A stretch of 64,000 bases of DNA from Castor canadensis. Lineage: Eukaryota > Chordata > Mammalia > Rodentia > Castoridae. The translations under genes and the position numbers were made by a program. Each line of letters starts with the position of its first letter. Positions within the stretch are counted from its first letter, which is position 1. Location of the stretch: assembly GCF_047511655.1 (NCBI RefSeq), contig NC_133392.1, positions 91,381,042 through 91,445,041 of the forward strand, read 5' to 3'. The notes beneath the pieces were generated by a model that was not told where the DNA came from, searched no databases, and saw only the letters and a program-made list of their open reading frames with translations. This document shows positions 28,401 through 40,400 of the stretch, piece by piece.

Positions 28401-31400
28401 TAATTTTCTACTTTGCAGAAGAACACAAGTATAAAACTGGTTGAAATTGTCAAAAATCATTTTAGGACACTAAGACATGTTTATTCTTAAAAAATGGTTA
28501 TGTCTCAGCTGGGCACCCGTGGCTTACACGTGTAATTCTAGCTGCTCAGGAGGCAGAAATCAGGACAATCATGGTTCAAAGCCAGTCTGGACAAATAGTT
28601 CCTGAAACCCTATCTCAAAAAAAAACGCATTAAAAAAAAAGTTATGTCTATGGGAAAGAACATCAGAATCTTGCTTGGTTGGTGAAAACAACTTAACCAA
28701 CTTTCAAGGTGATGATAGGTAAGAACTAGCAGTCTTAGATTTACAGGTGGTGGACTTGACCAGAACAGGGAGAGAAATTGGTGGGGCAAAGGTGAAAACA
28801 CACAGCTGTGCCAAACCAGGGCTGCAGACCAAGTTCAGGGTGGGTAGGGATCAGCCAGAATTTAAACAGGCACTCTGGAAGTGAAAGAGCCATAGAGTGC
28901 CTGAAATAATCTCTCCACAAATCCATATCTGACACCAACCATACACGTGTGGGGAAGGAGACCTGAGAATCCACTGGATGTGAAAGGCAAGGGAGACTTG
29001 GGAACTGGATGCACCTTTGAAGGTTTTCTTAAACTCACACAGTTCAGATGGGAAAAAGTATGTTACGTCTTAGGGGCTCAGGCATCTTAACAGTCTGCCT
29101 AATCACTGGCTGACAAACCACACAAACACAGGAGCAATCCCTAGTGAGGGAGATTAAAAATAATGAAAAAACAAAACACTGAGCTAGTGTCTAAGAGATC
29201 CCACACTTTAAATTCAAGCAAGTTATAAAATAACAGCAAAGGAAAAAAACCCGTAACAAACTAGAACCCAGAGATGCTACAATATGTTGTCTAAATGTCT
29301 AATTTTCAACTAAAAATGATTAGATCTAAAAGAAACAAGAAAGGGGCGAGGTGCGGTGCTCATGCCTGTAGATCCCAGCACTTGTGATACAGGGTGAGGT
29401 TCAAGGTCAGCCTGGGCAAACAGTTTCTGAGGCCCTATCTCAACAAACAAGAAAGGGCTGGCGGAGTGGCTGAAGTGTAGAGCGCCTGCCTAGCAAGCAT
29501 GAAGCGTGAGTTCAAACCCCAGTACCAGTAAAAGAAAAAAATACTTATTTTTTTGCATTACTAGGGCTTCAACTCAGGGCCTTCACCTTGAGCCACTCCA
29601 CAAGCCTAATTTTTTGTGATAGGATTTTTCAAGATAGGGTCTCACTATTTGTCCTGATCTCTGCCTCCTGAGTAGCTAGGATTACAGGCCCAGCTAAAAA
29701 GTTTTGTTAAGTAAAAAACAAAATAAGTCCTTTAACAAACAAATGTGTATGGTGGTACACATCTATAATCCCAATTACACAGAAGTCAGAGATAAGAGGA
29801 TCAAAGTTTGATGCTGGCCCTAGAAAAAATCATGAAAAACAGCTAAAGCAAAAAAGGGCTGAGGACATGGCTCAAGTGGTAGAGCCTCTGTTTAGTAAGC
29901 ACAAGCCCTGGAGTTCAAAACCCCAGTATTGCCAAAAACAAACAAAAAGGATGATCCAAAAATTAAAAAGCAGTCAATAGTTACTGTGTGTTCAGCCTTA
30001 ATACAGTCTAGGATTTAAAGGAAAACACAGACTTATGGCAGATCTGACATGGTAGAAGAATCAATGAACTTGGAAACTGACTAATATCCAGTCTGAAAAA
30101 CAGAGAAATCCATCAGAAAGTACAGCAAAGTTGGGGAGATTTGCAGGATATCAACATTTCAATTGTATATATAAAGGAAATCTCTAGAAGGGAAGGGCAG
30201 AAAAAGTATTTGAAGAAACACTGGCTAAAAACAAATTTAATGAAAAACACTAACTTACAAATACAAGGAGCTCAGCAAATCCCAAGCAGGATAAAAAGAA
30301 AGAATGATGCCTAAGCACATTAGAGCCAAACTGCTAAAAGCACAACCAGAAATAAAAGAAGATGCAGCTAAATACACATGATTAGTGGAAATGATGAGGG
30401 TTAAAAATGCAGTGATATGTTCAAAGTACTAAAAGGAAAATAAGGTCAGCCAAGAATCTTATATTCTAAAAATTATTCTAAAAATGAAGGCAAAATATGC
30501 TTACATTCAGATAAACACAAATGGAGAATTAGTAGCTATATAATAAGCTATTAAAACAAAAAGACTAATGGAAGTCCCATAAGATGAAAGAAAATAGCAC
30601 TAGATGGTAACTTAGCTGCAGAGGGTGGAAAAATGTGCTGTAAATGGAAAATATGTAGGTGCAAAACAAGACTGTGGTATGTTAATGTACACTCTTCATT
30701 TCCTTGAGAACATCAGATTGTTTACAGCAGTAATTACAACACAAGGTTATACACAGATGTAGTATATATGATAATAGTACAAACAAGGTGGAAGAAACAA
30801 AGCTATGTTAGTATAATCTTCCTATATTTTACCGGGATTGTGTCAGTATTTACTTGAAGTAGATTGTGTTAAAAGATGCATATTGTCTTTTTCTTTTTGT
30901 TCATAATAAGAATCAAATGCAGGATCTTGTGCATGCTAGGTAAGCAGCACTGAGCTACACCTCTGGCCTGAAGCATGTTGTAATTCCAACAGCAACTACT
31001 TAAAAAACAAAAACCTAAAGTTTAAAACAAGAGAAATTTAAATGGCATACTAAAAAATGTTCAACACAAAAGAAAGTCAAGGAAGAACAGAGGAAAAATA
31101 AAAATACATTTTGAGTAAAAAAGCAAAATGGCAGATGTAAATCTAACTACATGAATAATCAACACTATACACTAACTGTCAGACTGAATTCTTTAAAAAG
31201 CAGGACCCAACCATAGGACTTGTGTGTGTGTGCATGTGTGTGGTACTCAAACTTGAACTCAGGGCCTACACCTTGAGCCACTTCATCAGTCCTTTTTTGT
31301 AAAGATTTTTTTGAGATAAGCTCTCACTATTTGCCTGGGCTGGCTTCAAACTGCAGTCCTCCTGATCTTTGCCTCCTGAGTAGTGCCCAGCACCATATAA

Positions 31401-34400
31401 TCTTAATATGTGCCACATTCTAAATTCAAAGTCATATATAACCTGAAAGTAAGAGCATGAAAAAAATGTAACAAACTGTACTTATGAGAGAGTTTTAAGT
31501 GGCTATTGTACATCAGAAAAAAATAGACATTAAGAAAAGAAGTACTGTTGGAGAGAATAAAGAGATATTTTATAATGGACTAAGGGCCAATACATCAAGA
31601 AAATGTAATTATAATTTACAGTTATGTAATTATATGTATCCCTATTGTAAACATACATGCAGCTAACAAAAGAACTCCCTAAAGACATGAAGCAAAAGCT
31701 GAAAGTAATGGAAGAAATAAATAATTTGGCAGGCATTGTTGGAGATTTAAACACTCCTCTCTCAGTAACCCTTATATGATAGAAATCCAGAAAGTATAAG
31801 ATGTGAACAACACTATCAACTAACTTGAACTAACAGTAACAATCCATCCCAAAATAAAAGAAAGAATACATAAGTTTTTCAAGGGCTACATTAAACATTC
31901 TTCAGAAGTGACTCTATGGTAGGACAAGAAAGAGTCTGGAAAAGGATCAAAATCAAAGTATGTTCCACAACCACAATAAAAGCAAATTAGAAATCAACCA
32001 TACTTAATTGATGAGCCAAAGACGACACAGGAGAAATTAGAAAATATTGTGGCTGGAGATGTAGCTCAATGGTAAAGGGCTTGCCTGGCATGCGTGAAGC
32101 CCTGGGTTTGATCCCGAGGACTACCAAAAAATAAAAAATCAAAATCAAAAACAAACAGAGTGAAAATGAAAACACAACTAACATCAAAACTTATGGATTA
32201 TTGTTAAGGTAGTGTGTAGTGGAAAACCAGAGTTTAAATGCTTCTATTAGAAAGAAAGAAAAGTACCAAACTAATAATCTAAACTTCTGTCTTAAAAAGT
32301 CAGGAGAAGGGGGAAAAAAAAGAGCAAATAAAATCCAAGGTAACAGGTGAAAAAAATTAAGACTAAGGAGAGAACTAATGACATAAAATATACTGGTAGG
32401 ATAGAGAAGAGTTAAGATAATGGGTACCAAAATACAGCTAGATAGAAGGACTTTGTTCTAATGTTCTACAGCAGAGTAGGGTTAAATACAGTTTAAAACC
32501 ACTTATAATACAGTTCAAAGTATCCAGAGAAGAGTTTGATGGTTCCCAGCACACAGAAGTGATAACATTTAAGGAGATGCAAATGCTGTTTACTATGATT
32601 TAATCCATTAGGCACTATATACATGTATAAAATTATTACACAATTAATCTATGCCAATTTAAAATTTTTTTAAATAAAAAAAATGAAATTACAAGAAGTC
32701 AACAAATCTATTAGAAGAGATACTCAGATTAAACAATAATGAAAACAGCACTCTTTAAAACTTCTGGGATATACCACAGATGGTACCTGAAGTTTTTGGC
32801 CTTAACTGGTCACATTAAAAAAGATGAAAAATAAGCAAGTCAACAAAATAAATAAAAACAGGATAAACTTCAAGAAAGTAAAAGGAAATAAAGATAAGAG
32901 GAGATATAAGTTAGAAAATAAAGATTCAGTAGAGAGGATCAAAGAAAAAGTACTTTGAAAACAAAATAGATATTATTTCTGGTAAAAACTGATAAAGAAA
33001 ATGTCCAAATAATATTAGGAATAATAACCAAACATTACTATAGTTACAGTTATGAACACAAATATACATTAATCCTAAGAAAAATATTAATCCCAATGTA
33101 TAAAGATAAAACATAACCAAAATGGTTTCATCTCAAGAACTTAAGATATTTATTTTAAACACTAGAAAATCCATGGATGTACTGGCACTGGTGGCTCATG
33201 CCTGTAGCCCTACGTACTTCAGAGGCTGAGATCAAGAAGATCTCTATTCGAGGCCAGCTCTGGCAGTTCATGAGACCCCCAACTCCAAAATAACCAAAGC
33301 CAAATGGACTGGAGGTGTGGCTCAAGCAGTAGAGTGTCTGCTTTGCAAGTTCCAAGACCTGAGTTCAAATCCCAAGCACCCCTTCCCTCCCAAAAAAAAA
33401 TCCATAGATGTCATTTGCTACATTAACCCAAGGGCTGGGGCCATGGCTCAAGTGGTAAAGCACTTTCCTAGCAAGCATGAGGCTCTGAGTTTAAACCCTT
33501 GTACCACCAAAAAAGAAAAAGCTTATAATGCAATGTAGGAGAAAAAACACATAATCATCTCAATACTTACTCTTTTTAAAATTAGGAACATAGCAAAGAT
33601 GCCATTATTGCCTTTTTTATTTATTCAACATTATACTAGAAGTTCTAGTCACCACAGAGGTAGAAGAAAAAAACAGTATTAATGGATTGAAATAAGAAAA
33701 ACTGTCATCTGTAGGAATGATTATGCGTTAATATGCAAACAGTATTTGGACAAATTATTAGAAATTAGGTAGGCTATTTGTTAGGAGAGCATTATCCAAA
33801 AATAAATTGTATTTTATAAATCAGCAAACAAAACAATTTTCAAAGAGATGTAATTTCCATTGAGAAAAAATGTAAGATACCCAGGAATAGCTCTAATAAG
33901 ATTTATGTGTAAAACGAAGAAAATTACAAAATTCATTGAGAGACATTTTCAATATTTAAAATAATTTAAGTAAAGCAATACATGGAGATCCCCAAACTGA
34001 TCTGATTTAGTGCCACTTGGAATTTATATGGAAGACCAAAGACCCAGAAAGAGCCAAAACAATCCTGAACAGAGGGATTTGGGGGAGGGGGGCGGGGGTG
34101 AGAGGGGCATCTTGCCCTTACAGTTATCAAAATTTATGAAGTTAAATAATTAAGAAAGGAAAGAAATGATACTGACAAGGTGACCAATCAAATAGCCCAG
34201 AAAAAGATGAAGCAAATATGGATACTTGATGTGACAAGGCATTGCAATTCACTGTGGGCAAAAGTGCTACTCCAAAAAAAATGGCACTGGGGCCAGAAAT
34301 AGTGGCTCTCATCTGTAATCCCAGCACTGAGCAGGCTGAGGTAGGAGGAATGTAAGTTCAAGGCCAGCCTAGGCTACATAGCAAGACCCTGTCTCAAAAA

Positions 34401-37400
34401 GGGGGTTGGTGGGGGAGAAGAAAGCAATGTCAGAGAAACTGATTACATATGCAAGGGGGAAAGGATGAGACAGTTTCTTCTGGTTTTCTTTCTCATAGCA
34501 AACAGAAAATTCCTAGCAATTAAGCATGTAAATGTGAAAGGCAACCTTTTAATTCTTTTCAGAGGTACGTGGGTAGGAAATAAAAGAGAATTTATGGTCA
34601 CAGGATAAAGATTTCTTAAGTGACATAATAAGCATTAAATATTAAAACTCAACTGCATAATTTCTATTTCCTAAAAGACACAATAGAACCTAATAGTTCA
34701 TACACTGAAAGTACCTTTAACACATATTGAAGGATTACTATTCAAACCATACAGAAAGTCCTACGTACCAGTAAAATACCGTACATGATAGAAAACTGGG
34801 CAAAAGAAATGAACTAGTATATCTCTAACAAAAAAAGTATATATAGGAGGAGCTGGAGGTGTGGCTCAAATGGTAGAGCACCTGCCTAGCAAGCTCAAGG
34901 CCCTGCGTTCAACTCCCAATATTACCCTCCTTAAAATAAGAGTACACATATGAAAAGATATTCAACTGTATTAGAAAGCAGCAGTACAAATCCAAACTAC
35001 AATGAGACTGCCCTCTTACTAGTCTGAATATAAAAAGAATTGGTCAGAGTGTAGCTGAACAGGAATACTGCTTTTACACTATGGAAGAGTAAAATGAACA
35101 ACCACTACTTCTGAAAACATTTTCGTACTACCATGTAAAGCTGAATGTTCACACATCCCATCATCGAATGAAGTCTCCCAAAGGTCAGTATTCTAGGGAA
35201 ACTTTTACATGTACATATCCTCTACATGCCTATGATCCCCACATTTATCTCCAATCAAGATCTCTTTCTTGAACTCCAAACTCATATTCCAACTGCCTTC
35301 TTACTGACTCTGCTAAAGACTTTTAGGAGTCACCTTAAACATAACATACCTGAAACTGAACTCTTGATCTCCTTAAATCTGCTCCACCCAGTCTTCTACA
35401 CCTGGTCAGTAAGGCATAAAAGAGCAATCTTTCTAATTGCTCAGGTTAAAACTTGACACCATTTTTGAATCATCTTTTTCACACTCCAATTTATCAGGAA
35501 ATCTCTGTAGCTTAAATTTTAAAATATACCCAGGGGTAAAATAAAACTTAATCAGAGAGTTCTCATCACTCTCACTAAAACAATCCTTATCCAAGTTGTC
35601 ACCATCAATTCTTTCCTGCAAACAATAGCTTCCTAAGTAAACTGCTTACTCATCCAATTATATTCTCCTACAGTTGCCAATTACACTTAGAAATTAAGTC
35701 TGATCATGTGGGTTTTCTGTTCAGTACCACCCAATGGCTGCTCATTTTATTAAATGTAAAACCAAAGTCCCCAGAGTGGCCAACAAAGTCACTGATCTGG
35801 CTCCCTCCCTTTCCCCATACTTTTGTGGCACCTTTTCTACGATCCTCCCCTTGCTCATTTAATTTCAATCACATTAACATTCTTCCCATTCTTTAAAAGC
35901 ATATTAAGCACAATCCTGCCTTAGAGCTTTTGCACTAAACATTTTCTCATCTTAGAGTTCTTTCTGTCCAAAGATGAGTAACTTCCTTAAATCCTTCAAG
36001 ACTCTGTTAAAAGATCATCTTCTCAATGAGGTCTTCCACAACCATTCAATATAAAATCATAACTTTACCCAATGGAAAAATGAACAAGAGACAAACAAAC
36101 AACTATTAAGAAAGAAAACACTCTAACTTCATTCATAAAAGAAAATTGCAAATTAAAGACTACGCTGATACAATTTCTAAATTATCAGACTGAATATGGT
36201 TATTGTAAAATCTTGAGCAAAAGTTTTAAGAACATTGACTAACATATTCTCAAATATCTTCCTCCAAAATACCTATTAATTACAAAGGGAAAACTCTGTA
36301 AGTAACTTCACAATGGAGAAAACTGGCAAAAACACTACTTTAGCTAAGTGGTCAAAGATAACATAAACAGTAATGGGAAAATCAACATCATACAATTCCT
36401 AGTAAGGAGGCCCTGAGAAGGACATAATATCACATCTGCAGAATCCTTGTCAAGAGTATATAAACTGAATATAATCAGAGGAAACATCACAGAAACTCAC
36501 ATTAAAGGACATTCTACAGGATATCTGGTCCATCCTTTAAAAAAATGTCAATGTCATGAAAAGCAAGCAGACCGAGGAGGTGTAAATCAAAGAGGCTGAA
36601 GAGTCCCTTGGATGAAATGAAATGCATTCCATGAAAATTCATTAAAAGAATGATCTGGAACTTCTCTTTTGCTATGAAAAGAACCACTTTGAGAGCAGCT
36701 TATATCATTTGAATAAGATCAATACTTTAGTTGATAATAGTATGTATCAATTTTAACTATTTAAGTCTGATAACTATATTGTACTTATTAAAAAAAAAAC
36801 CCACTTGTTTATAGGTAAAACATATAGAAATATATAGAAATAAGGAAAAGCATGTCTGTCACTTTCTCTCAAGCAATTTGTAGAGAATATAAATGAAAAC
36901 CAAGTGTGGTACAATATGTTTTGGAAGTTGAGGTGAAGGGTATAAATGAATTCCAATTTTTTATTCAATCTGAAATTGTTAAAATAAAATTCAGATGCAC
37001 ACACACATACACAAACACAAATCTCTATATATAAAATTATAAAACCTCTCTGTTCCAGTAGTCCTTTACTCTTTTAATCTATCCCCTACTAATATATGCT
37101 TAATTTATGTATTTTGCTATGTTTATTGTTTGTCTCTATACCTACAAAATAAAATCTGGGTATGCAGATGGGGGGGTGGGGGTAGGGGGGTGGGGAGGGG
37201 GAAGGAGGAGGAGTGGGAGTAAGGGAAAGAGATTGAGAGACACTGAGAAACACTGAGACAGAGGGAGACAGACAGCGAGACATAAACACAGACAAACACC
37301 CAGAGAATTTAGTGGTGCAATGAATCTCAAGTCCTTAAATCAGATCCAAATACATAACACATGCTCAATAAATATGTGCTAGAAGACTGGCTGACTGAAT

Positions 37401-40400
37401 GAACACTATACTGCAACATATACAAAAGAATGGTGATTCCTGAATGTTCAAAAACAAACATTACAAAAACAGGTTTCCTTTATAAGAAATTTTAAAATAT
37501 TCAAAATTTTACTCTTTCATCTTTTCTTTTGGTGGTGCAGGAGACCAAACTCAGGGCCTCCCAGTTGCTATTGAGCTATGTCCCCAGCCCAAAATATTTG
37601 AACATTTAAAGCTCCGATTTAATGGAAAACTTTGCAAACTATTTAAAGAGAAAACATCAAGGTGGAAGATTATCTTGAAACCCAGAATTTTGTAAGAATA
37701 CAAGAAATACCATCATGTTCTCTTGAAGTATCAAAATGTCTAAAAGATATTATAAAAATCTATAGTATGAGGGATTCTTTTAAAACATTAATCATACTAT
37801 TCAGAGATGAGAAGACAAATGTAAAAGTTTACCTAGAGCGTAAGATAAATACTTTTGTAGGAAACAAATACTTACTGCATTAATAGGAAGATTAATTATA
37901 AAATAATCTGTATCAAATAAGATACCAACATTACAGTTGGACCAGTCTATTGTACAACTTTGCCAGGCAGCATAAGGTTAAAATGTAAACAAATCAAGGG
38001 TGAGTCATTTAAAACTTCTAACATTACCTCTTCATCATTGGGGTCTACTACTGTTTCATCATAGACTCGTTGGTTGTCAATGGTTTTGGGTATGGGCTTT
38101 GGTGGAGCCTAAAAAAAGAGAAACAATTAAGTTTAAGAGGTTTTATGTTAATTATTTTACATTACAGTTGGGGACGAAAGAAATCTACAAATGACCCCAA
38201 AACACAATCTGTTCCTCATTTCAACCCGCTGTTACTCTTGCAGCTACATCAACCCTAATAACAAAATTGAGTAATAGTACTGTTTTTAACAATCTGAGCA
38301 GAGACATATACATACTGGAAGAATGGCTAATATTGAATGAAATGGCTTAAATCTAGGCAGAAGTAGCAGAGAAGAAGAGATCACAATAATTATCCATCAT
38401 TGAGAAAAATATCCAACAGTAAAAAAGTAAAGAAACAATTGAAAAAAATTATAAAAGTACATATGCAGTGACTTTGTTTCAACACTTCCAGAAAGCTATT
38501 CAGAAATATACAACAAAATTCTATTAGGTGACCTAGTAACTCTGCTTTGGGGAATTTATGGTAAGGAATCCAGGGGGTGGGGGACAGAGTCATTCATTTA
38601 AACTAATTCCTGGTATTATTCTTTATGGAAAAACACAGCAAATAGAGCAAATATCCAACAGGGTGATGACTACACATTACAGCACAGCAACATAATGGTA
38701 CACCATTAGAATCAGCTTAGACCAACAGATTGTACAAAAGAACTATCAAGGAGTAGGAATACACTTGTAAGGATATACTAATTCAAAATACACACAGGCT
38801 ATGCGGATATATGAAGAAAATATGAACTGAAAAACTAGGATTTTTTTTTTTTTTTTTTTACTCTATGAAACAAATACTACAGTACGTTTTAAGGAATCTT
38901 TAAAGGAAGAAATTCTAAGAAGTTGTCTTTCAGTTCAAAAACAATGAGATTTTGTTGTTTGGTTTCATTGGCAGTGCTGCTATGGAATCCAAGGCCTTGA
39001 GTATGCAAGGCAAACACTGTGCCACAGAGCTACACCCCAGCCTGAGAATGGTAATATTTTCAAATGGTGATTAACATATTAATTTGCTGTAATTACTGGC
39101 TTTTGAAGAATTTCCAAGATACTAACATTGCTTGATATGTTAGAATTTTACAGGTTAAAACAGTTTAATATTGACAATTTCTTATGATTTAACCTAATAT
39201 TATTATGAGAATGTATGAAATAGTGAAGTGCTTAGTTTGTATGTACTCTTAATATTTTTCCCTTCCTCAAAAATTCTTGTTATTATTATCTGGTACCTTT
39301 AACTCCGTTCTACTACAGAAAAGATCTGTCCTGCCTTCCCCCAGTCTTGCCTGACAAAAAGCCTTTGTTTCAAGCCACAAGATGGGGAGCTTCCCCATTC
39401 CTAGAGTCAGGGAGAGCTTTCTTTGCCTCTCAAAAATATAAAGTAACATACAAAACACCATCATTGTACTTACTGTTTAGGTACACCACCATATACAGTA
39501 GTAATAAAATATAAATACATAGTAAAAGTATAAAGAAGTGTGTGGGAAATATAAAAAATTTCTCATGAGTGGTTGTTTTTGGAAGTGAAGGCAATCAAAA
39601 GGAAGCATGCAAGGGGCTTCCAACATTATTTGCTAAGTTGGGTAAAAGAAAGAGTTTGTTATAATATTTTATAACTTTTTATACATCTGAAATACTTCAT
39701 AAATATTAAAAGTAATCAATGTAGTATCAGGAAACATTACTTAAGATAGAAAGTAGATTTACCTTATCACCAAGAGCCTCTCTCTCTTTTTTAAGTTTTT
39801 TCTTAGCTGCCAACTTTTCCTAAAGAGTTAAAAACAAAAGAATATTGAGAAACCATCAGTCATAACATATCTACCAAAACTACAAATTACTAATTCTATA
39901 AATATTTTGACTGGGAAATTTTTGTAATCTATTAAAATAAGCATCCAAACATAGGTTTTTATTTATTGTTTTGTTTTTTTAATGTAGCCTACGCTGGCTC
40001 CGACTCTCTATCCTCTGCCCAGCTAGTGCTGAGATTACAGGCATGTGTCACTACCATACCCAGACATAAATTTTTATAGCTAAATTACTGTAAGACAAAT
40101 AGGCAGGCTAATCAGAAAGATTTACTTAACAAAGATCTTGCTTCTTCAAAAAAGTCAAAACTGGCAAGTTTAAACATTTAAACCACTAGCTTTTAACTTT
40201 TACTACAAAGCTGCAAATTAAATTAATGGAAGTGCAAAATGTGTACACAAGCAAGTTTAACAAGTTTTCTTTTTCCTTAATGGTTAAATATAATCATGGT
40301 TATGAGGGTTGCTTCTCTCGAAAAGCTCTAAAAATGAATAGAAATGGGAGATGAGTTTTCAAGTTGTATCCAATAAAATTATCACGAGTTATCCTATTTC

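Larger units (their letters stand above)
29100..35200 (+). mobile_element. Ancient L1 LINE, decayed, antisense to RPF1
   Basis: A discontinuous plus-oriented L1. Segments recognisable from the ORF2 coding order include 'ccaagaatcttatattctaa' (30.45 kb), 'acatgaagcaaaagctgaaa' (31.69 kb), 'atgaaaacacaactaacatc' (32.17 kb), 'caacattatactagaagttc' (33.63 kb), 'aaaattacaaaattcattga' (33.92 kb) and 'ccaaaacaatcctgaacag' (34.05 kb), then a C-terminal region near 34.95-35.17 kb. Reading frames are shattered and at least seven SINEs interrupt it. It may be two overlapping old fragments; the subfamily is unresolved. Confidence 0.65.
28317..38027 (-). other. RPF1 intron 3
   Basis: 9.7 kb, by far the largest RPF1 intron. 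It is filled by a decayed L1 lying antisense to RPF1 (about 29.1-35.2 kb), many SINEs inserted into it in both orientations, an L2 fragment (35.2-36.06 kb), L1M-type tail sequence (36.07-37.0 kb) and a G-rich tract at 37170-37240. No exon is evident. Confidence 0.8.

Noticed and set aside
32049-32147. tRNA gene
   Set aside because: A and B box-like sequences are present, but here and at dozens of other places they belong to ID-like SINEs with A-rich tails; no cloverleaf with paired acceptor stem is evident.
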